Source of the DNA: Hypericum androsaemum | Lineage: Eukaryota > Streptophyta > Magnoliopsida > Malpighiales > Hypericaceae | Assembly: GCA_963995505.1 (NCBI GenBank) | Contig: OZ023192.1 | Coordinates: 14,119,001-14,183,000 of the forward strand | Direction: 5' to 3' | DNA: 64,000 nt | Shown here: positions 11,196 to 24,427 of the stretch, piece after piece | How positions within the stretch are numbered: the stretch's first letter is position 1 | Layout: every line of letters starts with the position of its first letter | The notes under the pieces: generated by a model | Databases searched by the model: none | The model's input: only the letters and a program-made list of their open reading frames with translations | Told to the model about the DNA's origin: nothing | Program-made: the position numbers and the translations under genes

Positions 11196-13866
11196 TGCCT
11201 GTAATTTGTAAAAATGTGATCCATGATGGGCTAGGTGGGATGAGAAACTACTCACTACCTACCTTCTAATTTGTTTGGTCTTAACAATTCAACTCAACAA
11301 CTATTTTCTTTTAATTAACCAACCACCAAATTTGAAGTCTACTACAAGCCATACTATCATCCCATGATTCTCATTTTGTTCAGTATGGGTTACGTTTCTT
11401 AAAGTTTGTTAGTTGTTAATTAATAATCATGGTCCAATTATTAGCATGGGGTCTGCTCAAGTTATTAATTGTTTATGGCTGTACCAAGTTGCCTAGTACG
11501 TCATCTAATGGTTAACAATTTGTTGCTAATATTCTTTGAAACCCCAGGAAAAACATCCAAGTACAGTAAACAGCGAATTTATTTGTCGATGCAAAATTTG
11601 ACATTTTACTTTATTTGGAACTATAATGAATTTAAGACTACTTGTTTATTAGTCTAGTGAACTGGGACATAAAGGACCAAAATAATTTTTTAATGTACAT
11701 ACATGTAGCTTTGTTCTTATATTCATAGTCGATTTTTGTCAGACTTTATTTTAATGAGTAATTCTCCTAATAATATTTTTACATTCACAAAATTTAAACT
11801 CAAAACGTTATTAAGTGAATCAAATTTTCTTCACATTACGAATGCCTTGCCTTTCTAATTCTTTGAACTAGTAAAATCAGTATAGACCAAACTATGCATG
11901 CGGTTTTTGACCATAAGGAAAAAAAAGGACACGTCTCGTTACTTTTATGCAGGGTTGAAATAAAGTGATACTATGGTATACATTTATTAGTTAAATGATA
12001 CTATGATATGCATAAGAAAAAAGAGCCAATTCAATGGGCATTTACGATCATTCTCATTGATATTTTTTATTTCTCGGGGACAAAAAACTCCAAATTCCTT
12101 CAGAAAGACTCCATCACTACAGCCAAGGATTTCTGAAATTGTGTGCCCTGCAATCTAATAGTTTTTTTCAGTTCTGATATTTTTGTGTGACTATATATTC
12201 ATCCAAAATGCTGTCGATACTTTACTGTGATTATTCACTGCACAGTAATCTGATTGATTTTTTTCATTAATTTGATAATACTGTGATGTTTATCAGCATT
12301 CCTTGATTTACTAGGCATAATTCTTTTCTAAAATATTTAAGTTATAACAAGATCATCATCATTATAAATTCTATTCGATTCAAATCAAAGAGTTTTAACA
12401 AAAAGAAAGTTATTTTATAAGTCGGAGTTTCTATAATAAAAATAAAATTTCATCTATAATTTTCAACAACATTTACATAATGAATATAATACTATAATAT
12501 AAATGCTTATGAAAACTTGTTGTATATAAATCAAACTAAAAATACTTTTCAATAAATTATCTTTATCTAGACATCGTACGGAAAAGAATGATTAAGATTC
12601 TATAATCAATAGATCTAGACTATTAGATTTAAATTTACATGGACAACATTGTAAGATTGTCCGGTAACGCCACCAAACGCACAACCAAACCAACGAGAAT
12701 CCCAACATTTAACGAACCAAATCATTCATTCATTACATACCCAACACAGGAAACAAGTCCTTCAAAAAAAACAAAAAACAGTAAACAAACTCATCAACCA
12801 AATGGTAGTTGCCAATAATAATAAAAAGGAAAGAAAGAAAAGTTAAGTTAGAGAGTTGGAGTGTGACAGACTCAACCCAAAAACCAGTGGTCTAAATAAC
12901 CAGACACCCTTTTAAAAATTAATGAAGTTGGCATGCTGTAACATCGCGTGATCTGATGGACCCTCATCCATCATGAAATTATTTCAAACCAAACACATAT
13001 AATTTTGAGGTTTTACAAACATGTTTGACATAAAAGGAGGTGCACCTTATTCATAGGACTTATATCTTTACTCTTTTTTTGAATGGTGGACCCAAATCTT
13101 TACCCTTATCCTTTTTAAAAATAAGAATTTTGACAGGATCAGAGTGACCCGCTAGCCGTGTTATTTAAAAATTATTTTATTTTAAGATAACTTAATATAA
13201 AGAAACCAAACAAGTAAATTAAAAAATTGAAGTTAAGTAGGCTGACATGAGAATTTGGTATTATGTTTAGTTTTTGATATATATATATATATATATATTA
13301 TTTTTAAAAGTTTGGGTTGGATATGACAACTTCATATATAGATATATATCAATGCCCTTATCTTTTTAAAATAGAAGAATCCCGGCAGGATCCGGATATA
13401 GACCCAATCAAAGTCAACAAATCTTGGACCCTTTGAGTCTTGATCTGAGCTCAGAGTAAATGTCTAATTTTCATCCATATTTCTGAACCTATCATTTTTT
13501 TATAAATAAAATGTATTGCCACTCAAAGTAACCCCAAGGATAATTACACAAACGGTATATAGAGTACAGAAACACTCGTTAAGCTTGGATGCTTGGTAGA
13601 TTAAGCCCTCTTCTATGCATAAAGAGGATTAACTTTGAGAAGAGTATTTTAATCATCTCGGTAGTCCATGTGGATGGAAGTCTGCCCAAGAAGTTTCTCT
13701 CTATTATCCGGTAACAATTTGCTTAAATTCAGGTTTATGTTAAAGTAAGATAACCCGATGCAATAGAGGAAATCAAAAGCTTTATTTTCTCTTTGTTATA
13801 CATATATTATATGGATCAAATCAACTTCAATTAAATGTCAACTCACTCAGCCTAGGAAGAAAAAGT
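11196..13866. other. Long gene-free AT-rich stretch
   Basis: No coding region with a recognisable domain. A (TA)n tract lies at about 13277-13299. Two CGGCAGGATCCGGATATAGACCC-like remnants occur near 13130 (degraded) and 13383, suggesting old duplicated sequence. Nothing else was seen. Confidence 0.5.
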
Positions 13867-14407
13867 GTTGGCTACTTCGGTAGCCAGTGAAGGCCTTCCC
13901 CTCCTCGGCTACAAATTCGACGTGGACTCATGGAGTTTGAATTCTTGCTTGATGAGCAAGCTCAAGCTTAAAGAAGAAGTCATGGTAATCCTATAAATAG
14001 ATGGCAAGGCCAAAGGCGAAGAAACAACTCTCCAGGTGATCAAATTCAAAGATACAAATCAAGCAAAGAGCTAAACACACACATCCAAAAGAGAGAAAAC
14101 TGAGATCGCCGTGTTAAGACTAAGAGCGATATAGAAAATCATTTTCGTAAGAATACTTGTTCGACTTCTGAGTGAAGTGCTGAGAACTATATTTGCGAAA
14201 GCAACAATTGTAAAGGTCTCTAGATAGCCTGCAAATCTAGAAGTTGCTGAGTAGCCTAGTCCGTCAAAGCTAGTGGTTGTAAAGTTACAAATGAACCGTG
14301 AAAACTCATGGTGTACTCTTGTTTTTTTTGTTCGGAGTAATAAAAAGACAAGAGGATGATTGAAGAGCGGACGTAGGCTCAAGTGGACCTGAGTCGAACC
14401 ACTATAC
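13867..14407 (+). mobile_element. Possible solo or truncated LTR
   Basis: The segment begins TGTTGGCTACTTCGG and ends ACTATACA, followed two bases later by TGGTGCC, which could be the start of a primer-binding site. A CTATAAATAG box lies at ~13991, about 410 bp before the end, followed by an A-rich leader-like region, as in plant LTRs. No second LTR and no internal coding sequence were found. The call rests on this arrangement only. Confidence 0.4.
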
Positions 14408-15600
14408 ATCTGGTGCCAAATATCTCTATCCCTACTCTTGTTTATGCTAATAGACTAAGTACCGAAATAGTTATTGTTAAAAACATAATGCACCCCCTCT
14501 TAGGTTACATATTGGACCTACAGAAGTATTCCCGAAAATTGATGAAGCTCCACGAAGAAGGGAGGTTATCGACGAATAAACTCTTCGAAGTCACCATGAG
14601 AAGGGAGCGGGAGGATCCACAGTCACCCACAACCTTCCCGCCAGCGGAACGTGGAGAGGGGTGGTGGTGGAGAGCCGGTGGATTAAAGACAGATGGGGTA
14701 GATTTTCGGGGTGATTAGGGATTGAAATTAGGACTATTTTTGGAAGCTGTTGGAGTTGTTCGCGAGACTTTTATAAAAGGGTCTTTGTTAGGACAGTGTT
14801 CCTAGATATGTTTGGACTTGAATCCCCTGAACCTATCTTTAAGGTTTCACACACGTAAACATGGTATTACAAAGAAGAAGCTCATAGTGGTTTCAATTTT
14901 CGTACATCTGGTTTACAATTTGATGATAATGTAATATAACAAAATCGTATAATAGATTATTACTTACTAAAGTCGACATGACATGCCATGTCATCTTCTC
15001 TATCATGTTGTAATCTTTTCGGCCATGTAAAATGTGGCTCTTTTAAAGATTAATAAAAAAAAGGTGACTGTTTTTTTTAGGGGAATAAAAAAAAAGTTGA
15101 CTTGGTTTGACATTTTATCGCATAATTATTTTGTGATTCGAAATCTGATAGTTATGCTGATGTGACTTTCCCCAATTGTAAATCACAAATCTACCATTAG
15201 AGATTCATTTGACCAGCGGCAAGCGGTTGGCCACCTAAAAAACCCTCTCATCCTCCTCCTTTTCCTTATGTATATGCAAATTTCCTTTCCTTCCCTTCCC
15301 TTCCAGATTCCTCAATATAAAATGCACACAAAGTAGAGTGATCAGACGCGTGCCTCTCTTTCTCTCTCCATCAGTTTCCAATGTATTAATAGAGAAAAGG
15401 AAGCAAACAGGCGTATGAGTGTTCCTAGGTAAGATAAAAAATAAACAAATAATTAAATTAACTGATGAAGTTGTTACTTTAACTTATTTTTTAATTAGAG
15501 TCGGTAGAAACTTAGAAATATTAAATATTTATTAAAAATTGGTTAAGACTCGAATATAAATTAATTAATTACTTGGTATCAAATACCAGACAATATAAAC
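14408..15600. other. Intergenic; short coding-like scrap
   Basis: A plus-strand frame continues from the LTR-like end to 14718 (LHEEGRLSTNKLFEVT ...). It reads like protein but I could not assign it. The remainder to 15600 is AT-rich and includes the presumed promoter of the DUF707 gene. Confidence 0.4.
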
Positions 15601-15718
15601 AATAAAAGAAAAACACCACCGAAATAGAAACGTGGCAGCTCTTCCTTATTCCACTCCCTACTCCCCCCTCTCTCTCGAATCTCTCCGTTTTATTTTCCCA
15701 TTTACAAAGACAAACCCT

Positions 15719-15753
15719 CTCTCTCTCTCCTCTCCTCTCCTCTCCTCTCCTCT
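15719..15753 (+). repeat. CT-rich leader tract (CTCTC / CTCCTCTC repeats)
   Basis: A pyrimidine tract with repeated CTCCT units, in the likely 5' UTR of the DUF707 gene. Such tracts are common in plant 5' leaders. Confidence 0.6.
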
Positions 15754-16596
15754 GTCTAGAGAGCATCTAGCTTGTTGGTTTTGTTCCGGAACCGGTGCTA
15801 CAATCTCCATCTTCTGTTGGCGATCGCCGTTGGATTCCCATCGGACGGCCATTGTTCATCTCCCCCAAGAGGTTGTTCCTTTATTCTCTCTTTTTTTTTT
15901 CCTGAAATAGGACGTTTCAGGCTATTCCCTAAACTGGGTTGCCTCTTTTTCCCGCCTGGAAGTGGGAATTCCTTGTAAAGTTTCCATTTTTAGCACGAAT
16001 TTTGTACTAGCAAGATCTAAAACATGTGAAGGAGCGTTCTTTAGTCTTTTTATTTAAGCATGCATTGGTTTTATTAGTTGGTTTCATTGCTTGGGGGGGA
16101 AATTAGTCGAATTTTCGGGGAGTTTAGAGTTGAAGCTCACTTGGGGAAGTTGCCTTTTCTTGGTCTGTTTCTTCTGTAATGGTTAAGCTTGTTGAGGAGG
16201 ATTGGTTTTTGGGTAAAAAAAGAAATTTTCTTTATTGATACTTAAGAATTTTTCCTTTGGCTTCTTTGCTTGTCTTTTCTCTAGTTTTTTGGTTTATGTT
16301 TTTTGGAATTCCTTTTATATGTAGTGCACAATTCTGGGGTTTTTGGGTTTTGGCACTGAAACATGAAACAAATTGTGTGCTAAAATGTGGTTTATATAAT
16401 TATGACAAAAAATATATTGTCGTCTGATGAGAGAAACGAATTCTGCACGGTGGTTTTCGTTTGTTGGAGCTTAATCATTCACCTTAAAGCATTCTCAAGC
16501 TAGATTAAGGTTATTGCATTTAAACTTGTTGTTAACAGCTTGATGTTGGATTGCATGCAGGTCTTATGAGAACAAAAGCGAGAGTTCTCGCTGTCC

Positions 16597-19500
16597 ATGA
16601 CGTCGATCAAAGCATGGAAATCCTTAAAGAAGAATGCATCTTTTGATTGGGTATTCACTTTTTTGTGCTGATGCTTAGTTTTCCATGAGTGCAGAGATTA
16701 ATCGTTAAACTCTTGTGCTATTGGCCATGTATGTTATCTTGAACGGTTGCTATCTGCAATATGTCGGTGCAGGGAAAATACGCATTCAGAATGAAGCAGC
16801 TTCCTCTTATGGGAGTTTTTTGTATAGCGATGTTGATCATTGTATATAGGACCATGATTTACCAGTATCAACGGACTCAGGTATGAATTAACTTCATCAT
16901 TTGGGGCTGATGAAAGTTGTAAATCTTTTTAGGGTCGATATATAATCATATATCCTATTTTTCACGATGGAGTTTTAGTACTGGAATATCTAAGCTCCAT
17001 ATAACATGAATGAACATGTCAGTCGTTGCATGGTGATCCAGGATGTTCACGTTCAAATTTTATAACCCGACAAGAATTATTTCAGTTTGCTTACGGCGTT
17101 TCTGTTAATTGAATTTCCACTGTGACCGGAGCAGCTGATAGGCATAGTAATGACTTTCATAGTTTAAGAAAGCTCTGTGCTCTCTGTTTTATTATTTTTT
17201 TGATTCTGTCAGAGTTGGTAGGCTAAGTATTTGTTTAACTTCTTCAGATGGAAGAAAGTCTCCCTTCTTTTGACACATTAAAGGTACTTGAAAAGGCATT
17301 CTTTCTCTTACGTAGATTTCAATATCTTATGGTTGTGCTTGTTGAGCATAAACTTGTGAATGTCTGGATTGTAATTGTCTAAACTTTTCCGTCCACTCTT
17401 ATTAGGAAACAGCTATAGCTTCGGGATTGTTGGGCGGTTTGCCTCAAGGTATTATACATCCTAGGTCTGATTTGGAAATGAAGCCCTTATGGTCGACAAA
17501 CCATTTGAAGTCCAAGGTTGGTTACTTGTTCTTAAATAGTCTGGCATCAAGGCCGTGCTATCTGATTTCTGATGCTAGCTGCAGTGCTCTGAACAAATAT
17601 CATCCAGCATGCCAATGCTTGTGTTCCAATTTGATTGATCCCATTGGTAATTTGTTTGTCGTGATAATTAGTTGCAGGATGATACTCCTAGCAATCATAA
17701 CTTGCTGGCCATCCCTGTTGGAATTAAGCAGAAGCAGAATGTTGATGCCATTGTTCGAAAGGTATTTGCATTTCTTCCCACTGCTTGTTTAGTTGCTTCG
17801 TACTGTTCACTTAACATCTGATACCGGCCAATTCAGTTTCTTACAGGAAATTTCACAGTTATTTTGTTTCATTACGATGGCAATGTAAATGGATGGTGGG
17901 ATCTGGAATGGAGCAACAGTGCCGTACACATAGTTGCTGAGAACCAGACAAAATGGTAAGTTGGCCTAGTGAATATCGCTTTTTCCCGAGAAAGTTTCCA
18001 AAATGGTTATTAACCATGCAGCTTATCATTAGTTGCCACTGCTTCAGACTCTCTGTTAAAACATACAGCCTTTGGGTACCCATCTGTAAAGGAAAAAATG
18101 ACCGCTACTAAGTAACATGTCCACAGAACTAAGAATTTATATCCTTTTAATGATTGCGCCACTTGAAATTCTGTTCTTGCTTCCTACTAGTTTCTTATAG
18201 ATGCTTTGAAAGACAGTATGAGCAAGTTTATGAACCAACTGTCGCTTTCTTCAGGTGGTTTGCAAAACGGTTTTTGCATCCAGCAGTTGTGTCCATGTAC
18301 GATTACATATTTCTTTGGGATGAAGATTTGGGTGTAGAACATTTTAATCCCGGAAGGTGAGTTAATAGCATTTCGGTATTAAGCATTTTGTTTGTTTAAT
18401 AACACGTTCACACAGTTAAGTGCTCTAAACAAAAAAAAAAGCTTTGAGCCTGCCATACTAGAGTGTTTTATCATTTTTATATGTTAAATCATCGAGCAGA
18501 TGACACATGTTCTGCATTGCACGTGTTGATGTCGGGGTATGCAGTCTATCATGCATAGCCGAAAAGTTCTTAGTTACGACTGCATCCAGTCCCTCCATTC
18601 AGATTTGTATTGCTCAATCAACTTATTATCGAAGATCATCTTACTTGTTGTGCACTAGGTATATTAGTTAAATATTTGGTTCTGTTTTCCTTTCCCTTTG
18701 TTGAGTCATACTTTTACAGAAATAACCCCGTCGACTGATGGTGATGTTTGCTTTCTCATTTTGATAGATACCTGGAGATTGTGAGATCAGCAGGATTGGA
18801 GATATCTCAGCCAGCTTTAGACCCTAATTCAACAGAGATACATCACAGAATAACTATTCGGGCCAGAACAAAAAGGTTTCACAGGTAAACAAGACCTCGT
18901 GTGACTTCATAATGATAACCTTTTTGTACACACATTTTAAGTATCATGTATTACCCATTGCAGGAGAGTATATGAAAGCAGAGGCAGTACTAAGTGCTCT
19001 GATGTCAGTGACGGGCCGCCTTGCACCGGGTAAGTTGCTAACTTTCAATCATATTTTATGCACCGTAACTCCCACTAAGAGGTTCCACTTTGTTCCAGGT
19101 TCGTGGAAGGCATGGCTCCCGTTTTCTCGAGGACTGCATGGTATTGTGCTTGGCATCTTATACAGGTATTCTGCTTGGTGCTTACAAATAATTGACAACT
19201 TATGAAGTGATAAATATATTCAACCATTGAATATCAAATAATGCCTCTTAGATCTGATCATCACGATTTTGTTCTTCGTACAGAATGATCTAGTCCATGG
19301 ATGGGGAATGGACATGAAGCTTGGATATTGCGCACAAGTAAGATGTACTGGTGTTAATTGGCAAGGTTTTGTGCTTGTAATATCGGATGTCCGGTTAATA
19401 TGGTGATGGTTGTGGGTTCATGCAGGGGGACCGAACGATGAAGGTTGGAATTGTTGATCGGGAGTTCATTGTTCATCATGCCATCCAAACTTTGGGTGGA

Positions 19501-20035
19501 GGTGGACCTCCTAGAAGAAAGGTAATTCATTGTAGACTCTTTTTGCTACCAGAAAAAAATTCTTCATACTTTGCTTATGCATTGTTCTATAACCTTTCTT
19601 TTCCTGACGCTGTTCTAATTTTTATTTCGGCATGCTTAAACCTTTTTCTGTTTGTATTTTTCTCAATTTCAGAGGCATGTTGCTACTCCAATGGATCCTC
19701 GGATGGAGGTGAGACTTGCATATCATGTCTCTTCTACTTCAAGAACTTGATCTTCTACAATTAGCTACCGTTCTCGATTCCTCATCACTTAGAATACCGG
19801 ATCGATCACCTGCTCACTTGTTTAAGTTATATACTCGGAGATTGTCAAGGGTAACAATGCATTACATTATTTTTGTTGTCTGAAATGGACTGATCAGATT
19901 CGAAGGCAATCGACGTGGGAGCTGCAAATGTTCAAGGAGCGTTGGAATAAAGCTGTGAGGGAGGACAAGGGCTGGGTTGATCCATTCTCAAGAACAAGGA
20001 GGCGGCGAAAAAAACACAGGATGCATGACCACTAA
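16597..20035 (+). CDS. DUF707 family protein (395 aa, 14 coding exons)
   Basis: Spliced by eye with GT-AG junctions: 16597-16650, 16773-16880, 17248-17283, 17406-17516, 17678-17761, 17837-17955, 18255-18356, 18768-18884, 18964-19029, 19099-19165, 19284-19337, 19426-19521, 19673-19708, 19898-20035. The total is 1188 nt with no internal stop. The start MTSIKAWKSLKK is the ATG that stays open into exon 2. Residues ~29-47 form one membrane anchor (type II topology, probably Golgi; inference). The DUF707 core follows: HYDGNVNGWWDLEW, WWFAKRFLHP, a DED motif in FLWDEDLGVEHFNP, and GWGMDMKLGYCAQGDR. The C-terminus is basic (RTRRRRKKHR). The family is conserved in plants; its biochemistry is unproven, although the fold suggests glycosyltransferase-like activity. 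A non-coding first exon near 15620-15870 with an intron ending at 16560 is likely. Confidence 0.93.
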
Positions 20036-21480
20036 GTTCCAACTCTTTAACCATCTTGTACGGTTCGCACGCTCCGCCTCTCCGTGGTTAGTCCTATACT
20101 TGTAATCTTGAGCTGTAGCTTTCACGAGGTGCTTATTACTCGAGCTATCCATGGCTTTGTTCTTCATATTCAATTCATTTAACGTGTCTAGCTATATCTG
20201 CTCTTTTAGATCCTTATAGTATAGACGGAATTGTTCCAGTAAACTAGGTTCATTTGCGCGGCGAGCTGTTGTCGCCGTTGCAAACAGATGAGAAGTATCT
20301 TCCACCTTTTGGTTCTCGCCGTTGGTTTGTGATTCAGACCCGAACCGAGAACTCGAGAGTCCTGAGTTTCGGTTCTGGTCCGATCGCGGAAGTACTGCAA
20401 AACATGAACTGCACCCAGACAAGATCCCGGGGGTCAGCTCAGGCTCAATTGTTGATTGGGACATTTGAGGATCAATTTTTGGACGACAGACACAAGTTCA
20501 TGTCTTGTAGTAACTGATGTCGGGTCCTTTTTATGGGTCCTACCGTCCAGCAATCTAACGTGGGAGAATGCCAATCCAATAATATTGCACAGATTGATCA
20601 AATGTTAATAAACGACTAAACGAGCGAAATTGCTATGTGGCACTTGAATCCAACATCGCATGATCTACCCAATATATTTTAGCTTAATCTTCCTAACCAG
20701 CTAAATTTATGTTGCGATTATCGTAAAAGTTTTCGAGATTATATGAAGCAAGTTGTACGTAATTTGTGGTCTATCGATGACCGCGTAATAACTTTGACTT
20801 GCGTAAATCGGCTCAAACCTGGAAGGCTTTCCGGAATTTTCCACGCTCAAGGTGGAACCGGATTCGGTCCTCGACGCGTAAACGGTCCTGGAACATGCAC
20901 TGAGTTGGTCAGTTATGATGTAATAAGTTGTTCAGTTATGATGAAATAGTTCGTCCAGTTAAGATATAAAATTCCTTTTTACATCCTTGCATTTTTTTTA
21001 AAATTAAAATAATTCAAATTTCAATTCTATAATCTCTATAATGATAAATTGAATTGTATAAGTATTTTTTTTTAAAGTTTACTAATTAGCTATTTTAGTC
21101 ATATTATAGTTACATAATTAGTCGTATTATTAGTCACATAGTTATATCTCCCTATAATTTTTTTTCAATGATTCACCCTTATCCTATTCCGAATCAAGTG
21201 GTAAACGTCGAGGAAGTAAAAAAAATCAAAAACTCTAAAAATTGAATAAATAAAAAAAATTCAAATTCGGACGAATTCAATTTGAAAATTCGACGGTTCA
21301 TAATTCGTTTCCTAATTTGTCCTTGGACGAATTGAATACGAATCATAATTTTACTAATTCAAATTTGACAATTTATAATTAAAATTCGATTCGTGATCAC
21401 CCTACTTTTACGCGTTTTCTGGTAACAAAATAGAGCACGGCTTTTACAAGTCCAAAATGTCATCAACGAGGTCGTCTACA
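20036..21480. other. 3' UTR and intergenic
   Basis: The DUF707 3' UTR is followed by AT-rich sequence. Open frames at 20192-20517 on both strands show no domain. At 21387-21404 the sequence ends in CGTGATCACCCTA, resembling a hAT-type right terminus, after AATTCGAATT-like repeats from ~21240. The left partner was not found. Confidence 0.45.
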
Positions 21481-21675
21481 AAGACGTGGTGCTCATTCCG
21501 CCATCCACTGTTAGTTTATTTCCTCTCGGCTTCTTCCTTCATTTTCACAACAGAGACTTCTACGCATCTTCCTTGCATGGAATTAGGTGTGTATATATAC
21601 GAAGTTCTTGCTTCTTTGTTTTAGTACGTTCAAATCCATCTCGAAACTGGATTACTCGGCTACAAAGAAAAGTTG

Positions 21676-22203
21676 ATGGCCGGTGGTGAAGAGACATCTC
21701 CAAAAGAGAAGGAACCGATTTCTCAGAATCTACAACGTCTCGCCAGTCTAACGTTGATAGGGCTCGGCGGTTGCCTTGCTTGCAATGTGGAGGCTACAAT
21801 AGTTCTTCGAGCCATTGTCGGCCAAGGGACAGCCTCCGTCTTCTTCTCGATCGCCACCTTTCTCTTCGTGCATCTGCTCTCCTACACGACCTGGTACAAC
21901 TCACTTTCTCATGCTCTAAGCACGGACAGCCCCGCCTCGTTCCGCCGGTTCTTCATCTTCTTCGTCGTCCACATCGGCTTCTGTATCTTCGCCGTGGTCT
22001 CCCCTCCGACGCCACCCGAAAACGGAAGATACTTCGCCGGTATATTAAGCGCCATTGATGTTTATAGCGTAGATGGAATTGTTGGGATCTTCTACTTCGT
22101 TGTTTTCGTGTTCTTCTGCTTCGAGTTATGCATCAGTCTTTACTTGCTGCAACGAGTCAACTTGTATTACCGTAGCCGTGTGTTAGATTTGGAGATGGTA
22201 TAA
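21676..22203 (+). CDS. Intronless short SCAMP-like membrane protein (175 aa)
   Basis: A single open frame starts at ATG 21676 (MAGGEETSPKEKEP). It has four hydrophobic segments at ~28-50, 57-76, 91-110 and 124-153. The second half matches the complete SCAMP gene 2.2 kb downstream: HIGFC, then PP, GILSA(I/V)DV, IVGIFYF, FFC, and an amphipathic VNLYYRSR corresponding to VYMYFRGSG. SCAMPs are four-span trafficking proteins of the trans-Golgi, secretory vesicles and plasma membrane. Here the NPF-repeat N-terminus, the coiled coil and the pre-TM1 region are missing, and the C-terminal basic tail is cut to LDLEMV. The downstream paralogue has five introns within the homologous part; this gene has none. 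A TATATATA lies at ~21592. It could be a retrocopy or an old divergent paralogue; the intact frame argues for selection. Confidence 0.8.
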   Translation: MAGGEETSPKEKEPISQNLQRLASLTLIGLGGCLACNVEATIVLRAIVGQGTASVFFSIATFLFVHLLSYTTWYNSLSHALSTDSPASFRRFFIFFVVHIGFCIFAVVSPPTPPENGRYFAGILSAIDVYSVDGIVGIFYFVVFVFFCFELCISLYLLQRVNLYYRSRVLDLEMV

Positions 22204-22949
22204 CTCAATTTTGTACCACGAAACTTATGGCAATAACAATATTATGGCATATTTTATATGTTTAATTTTGTATCCACGTTTTTTCTGTTACAAATACGAC
22301 GTGAGAAGGGATTGAGTTGTGTGCTGTTTCTAATAGAGTTGATAATATCATCTAGACAAAAATATGGTACTACTATTTGCTAATTGATAATATCATCCGG
22401 GGATTAGGATTGCTATTATAAAACACGGGGCGATCTTCATCCTACTACCAAACTAGGTTTGGTGGCCATATTTTGTTGGTATTAGCATTTTATATAATTG
22501 GTCTATCGGAGCAGGATGGGTGGCTTATAATTGGTCTATCAGTGGAGTTAGCTTAATCTTTTGATGATATCAAATTGATTCGGTGTGATCTTCACTACTT
22601 ACGATATGGGGTATCACTACTCGCACTCGTATTTCTCAAAATACTCATATGTAATTTTTAATTTTTTAAATTTACAATTCGCGTGCGATCTATTTTGTGT
22701 TGTTCATTTGATGCCGATGGACTCTTGTCATCACCCATCTGAGAGACCTATACTTTTATTGAACTAGCTATGATACACATCTATATCTTGTGAAGACATG
22801 TTCATCAAATCGATCAGTGAGGATCAATACATACATAAATAAGATGTAGGAAAAGTCTGAATTTTTGCTACCAAGTGCTTTTAACAAAATATTCCTCCAA
22901 TAAATAAGTTTTAAATATTTTACCCACAATAATGGATGTTACAACTTTT
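22204..22949. other. Intergenic
   Basis: The 3' region of the SCAMP-like gene and AT-rich sequence. A TTGATAATATCATC motif occurs twice (near 22340 and 22384), and TATAATTGGTCTATC also occurs twice near 22492 and 22527. No gene was seen. Confidence 0.5.
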
Positions 22950-23350
22950 TGTCACGATCTTAATCGAGAAATTAGGAATTAAGAACCCTAATTTGATAAA
23001 AATGGGGAAAGATAGAAATAGAAGAGAGATAGAGAGGGAGAAAGGAGAGAGTAATTGGGGAAGAAGATAGAATCAATTGATATTGATGTGAAAGTACTAT
23101 ATGTCAATAGGAAATAACTGTGGTGACTAATCTGTAATAAACCATTGTATAAATGACAATAATACCCTAACAATTATTAGTAACCTACTATTTATACTAT
23201 GGTTTATTACATATATTAGTCACCACAGTTATTTCCTATTGCCATATATTAGTCACCACAGTTATTTCCTATTGCCACTCGTCTATTTCTTTCCCCAATT
23301 CTACCAAATTAGGGTTCTTGATTCCTAATTTCTCGATCAAGACCGTGACA
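22950..23350. mobile_element. Foldback/MITE-like element with ~75-bp inverted repeats
   Basis: Left TGTCACGATCTTAATCGAG and right CTCGATCAAGACCGTGACA are inverted copies that pair over about 75 bp with a few mismatches. Inside, ATATTAGTCACCACAGTTATT occurs twice directly (~23214 and ~23246) and once inverted (~23108-23135). The flanks share only CTTT, so the target duplication and the superfamily are not settled. The minus-strand open frame here is low-complexity. Confidence 0.75.
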
Positions 23351-24290
23351 CTTTAAAAAATGCAAAAATAACTAGAATATAAAATTGGCAGGTGGCATTT
23401 GATATCATACGATAAGCAAAAGGAAAGACGTTCATATCGAAGAAATTCTGGAAGCGTTAAATATTTGACAGATGAACACAACGTCCCGCCGTTTCCTCCC
23501 AGTTTCCGAACATAGGGCAAGTCCCATTCGCTTTGAAATTACCAATACTAAAATGAAAATCCGACTATAATTCATTATTGACTTTAGATTTCATCTGAAT
23601 AAAAAATTTAATCCAAAGATTTTTTTTCATAAGCTGATGAAAACGAGGTTGAGTGGATTAGAGATAGTTTTGGTCATTCTTATTGATTCTTAATTCAGAC
23701 ATCTAAAAATGTTGAAATAATATGTCTCGATTACTATTTGTGTATATGAGATAAAAATGACTTATATGTGAAAAAAAAAATTGTTATAGCTTAATCTGAA
23801 ACAAGATTTGGGATATAAAACAAATTCACTATACTCGTAACGTCTCCAAAAATGAAGTATATCAGGTCAAAATTTGCATAAATTTTGACTTTGCTAACGT
23901 GCGATAAAGCAGATATTGTAGGAGCAACAACATATTACATATTGGTGACTTTTTGACATTTATAAGTAACTCAACTACCCTCACAATTAGCAAGCGATGT
24001 GATAAAACTCAATAAAACAAAATTAAATTATTTGTGTAATCTAAATAATTTCGACAAAATATAAACAAAATTAACATTGTATAACCGTGGAAATTTACGA
24101 AACATACTGATCTTAGAAAGAAAACTAAGAAGAAAAAAAATCTGAAAATAGGCTTTTATAGACAAGATGACCAAGATTAGTCCAATGCCGCCCTATCTTT
24201 CTCTCTCTAGTCTAGAAGAAAGAACACTCTTTTCTTTTTAAGATTGGTCCAAGGCCTTTAATTTTTCTTCTGCCTCTATTTTATTTTATT
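23351..24290. other. Intergenic and presumed SCAMP promoter
   Basis: AT-rich with no coding frame. The CT-rich region at 24195-24427 is the likely 5' leader of the SCAMP gene. Confidence 0.5.
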
Positions 24291-24427
24291 TGCTTCGCAG
24301 TTGTTGGTTCTTCTTCTTCTTCCTCTTCTCTTACATTCCTCTCCCTTGGGAGATCCTTCAGCTGCGTTGACTTTGGTCCAAGCTTCCACCTTTCTCTCTT
24401 CTCCTGCGGGTTCTCTCTCTTTTCCCT

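Noticed and set aside
20192..20517. Overlapping open frames of 61-90 codons on both strands after the DUF707 gene
   Set aside because: No recognisable domain, no introns or start support, and located in a 3' UTR/intergenic zone.
21387..21404. CGTGATCACCCTA, a possible hAT right end
   Set aside because: No left end or target duplication could be paired with it.
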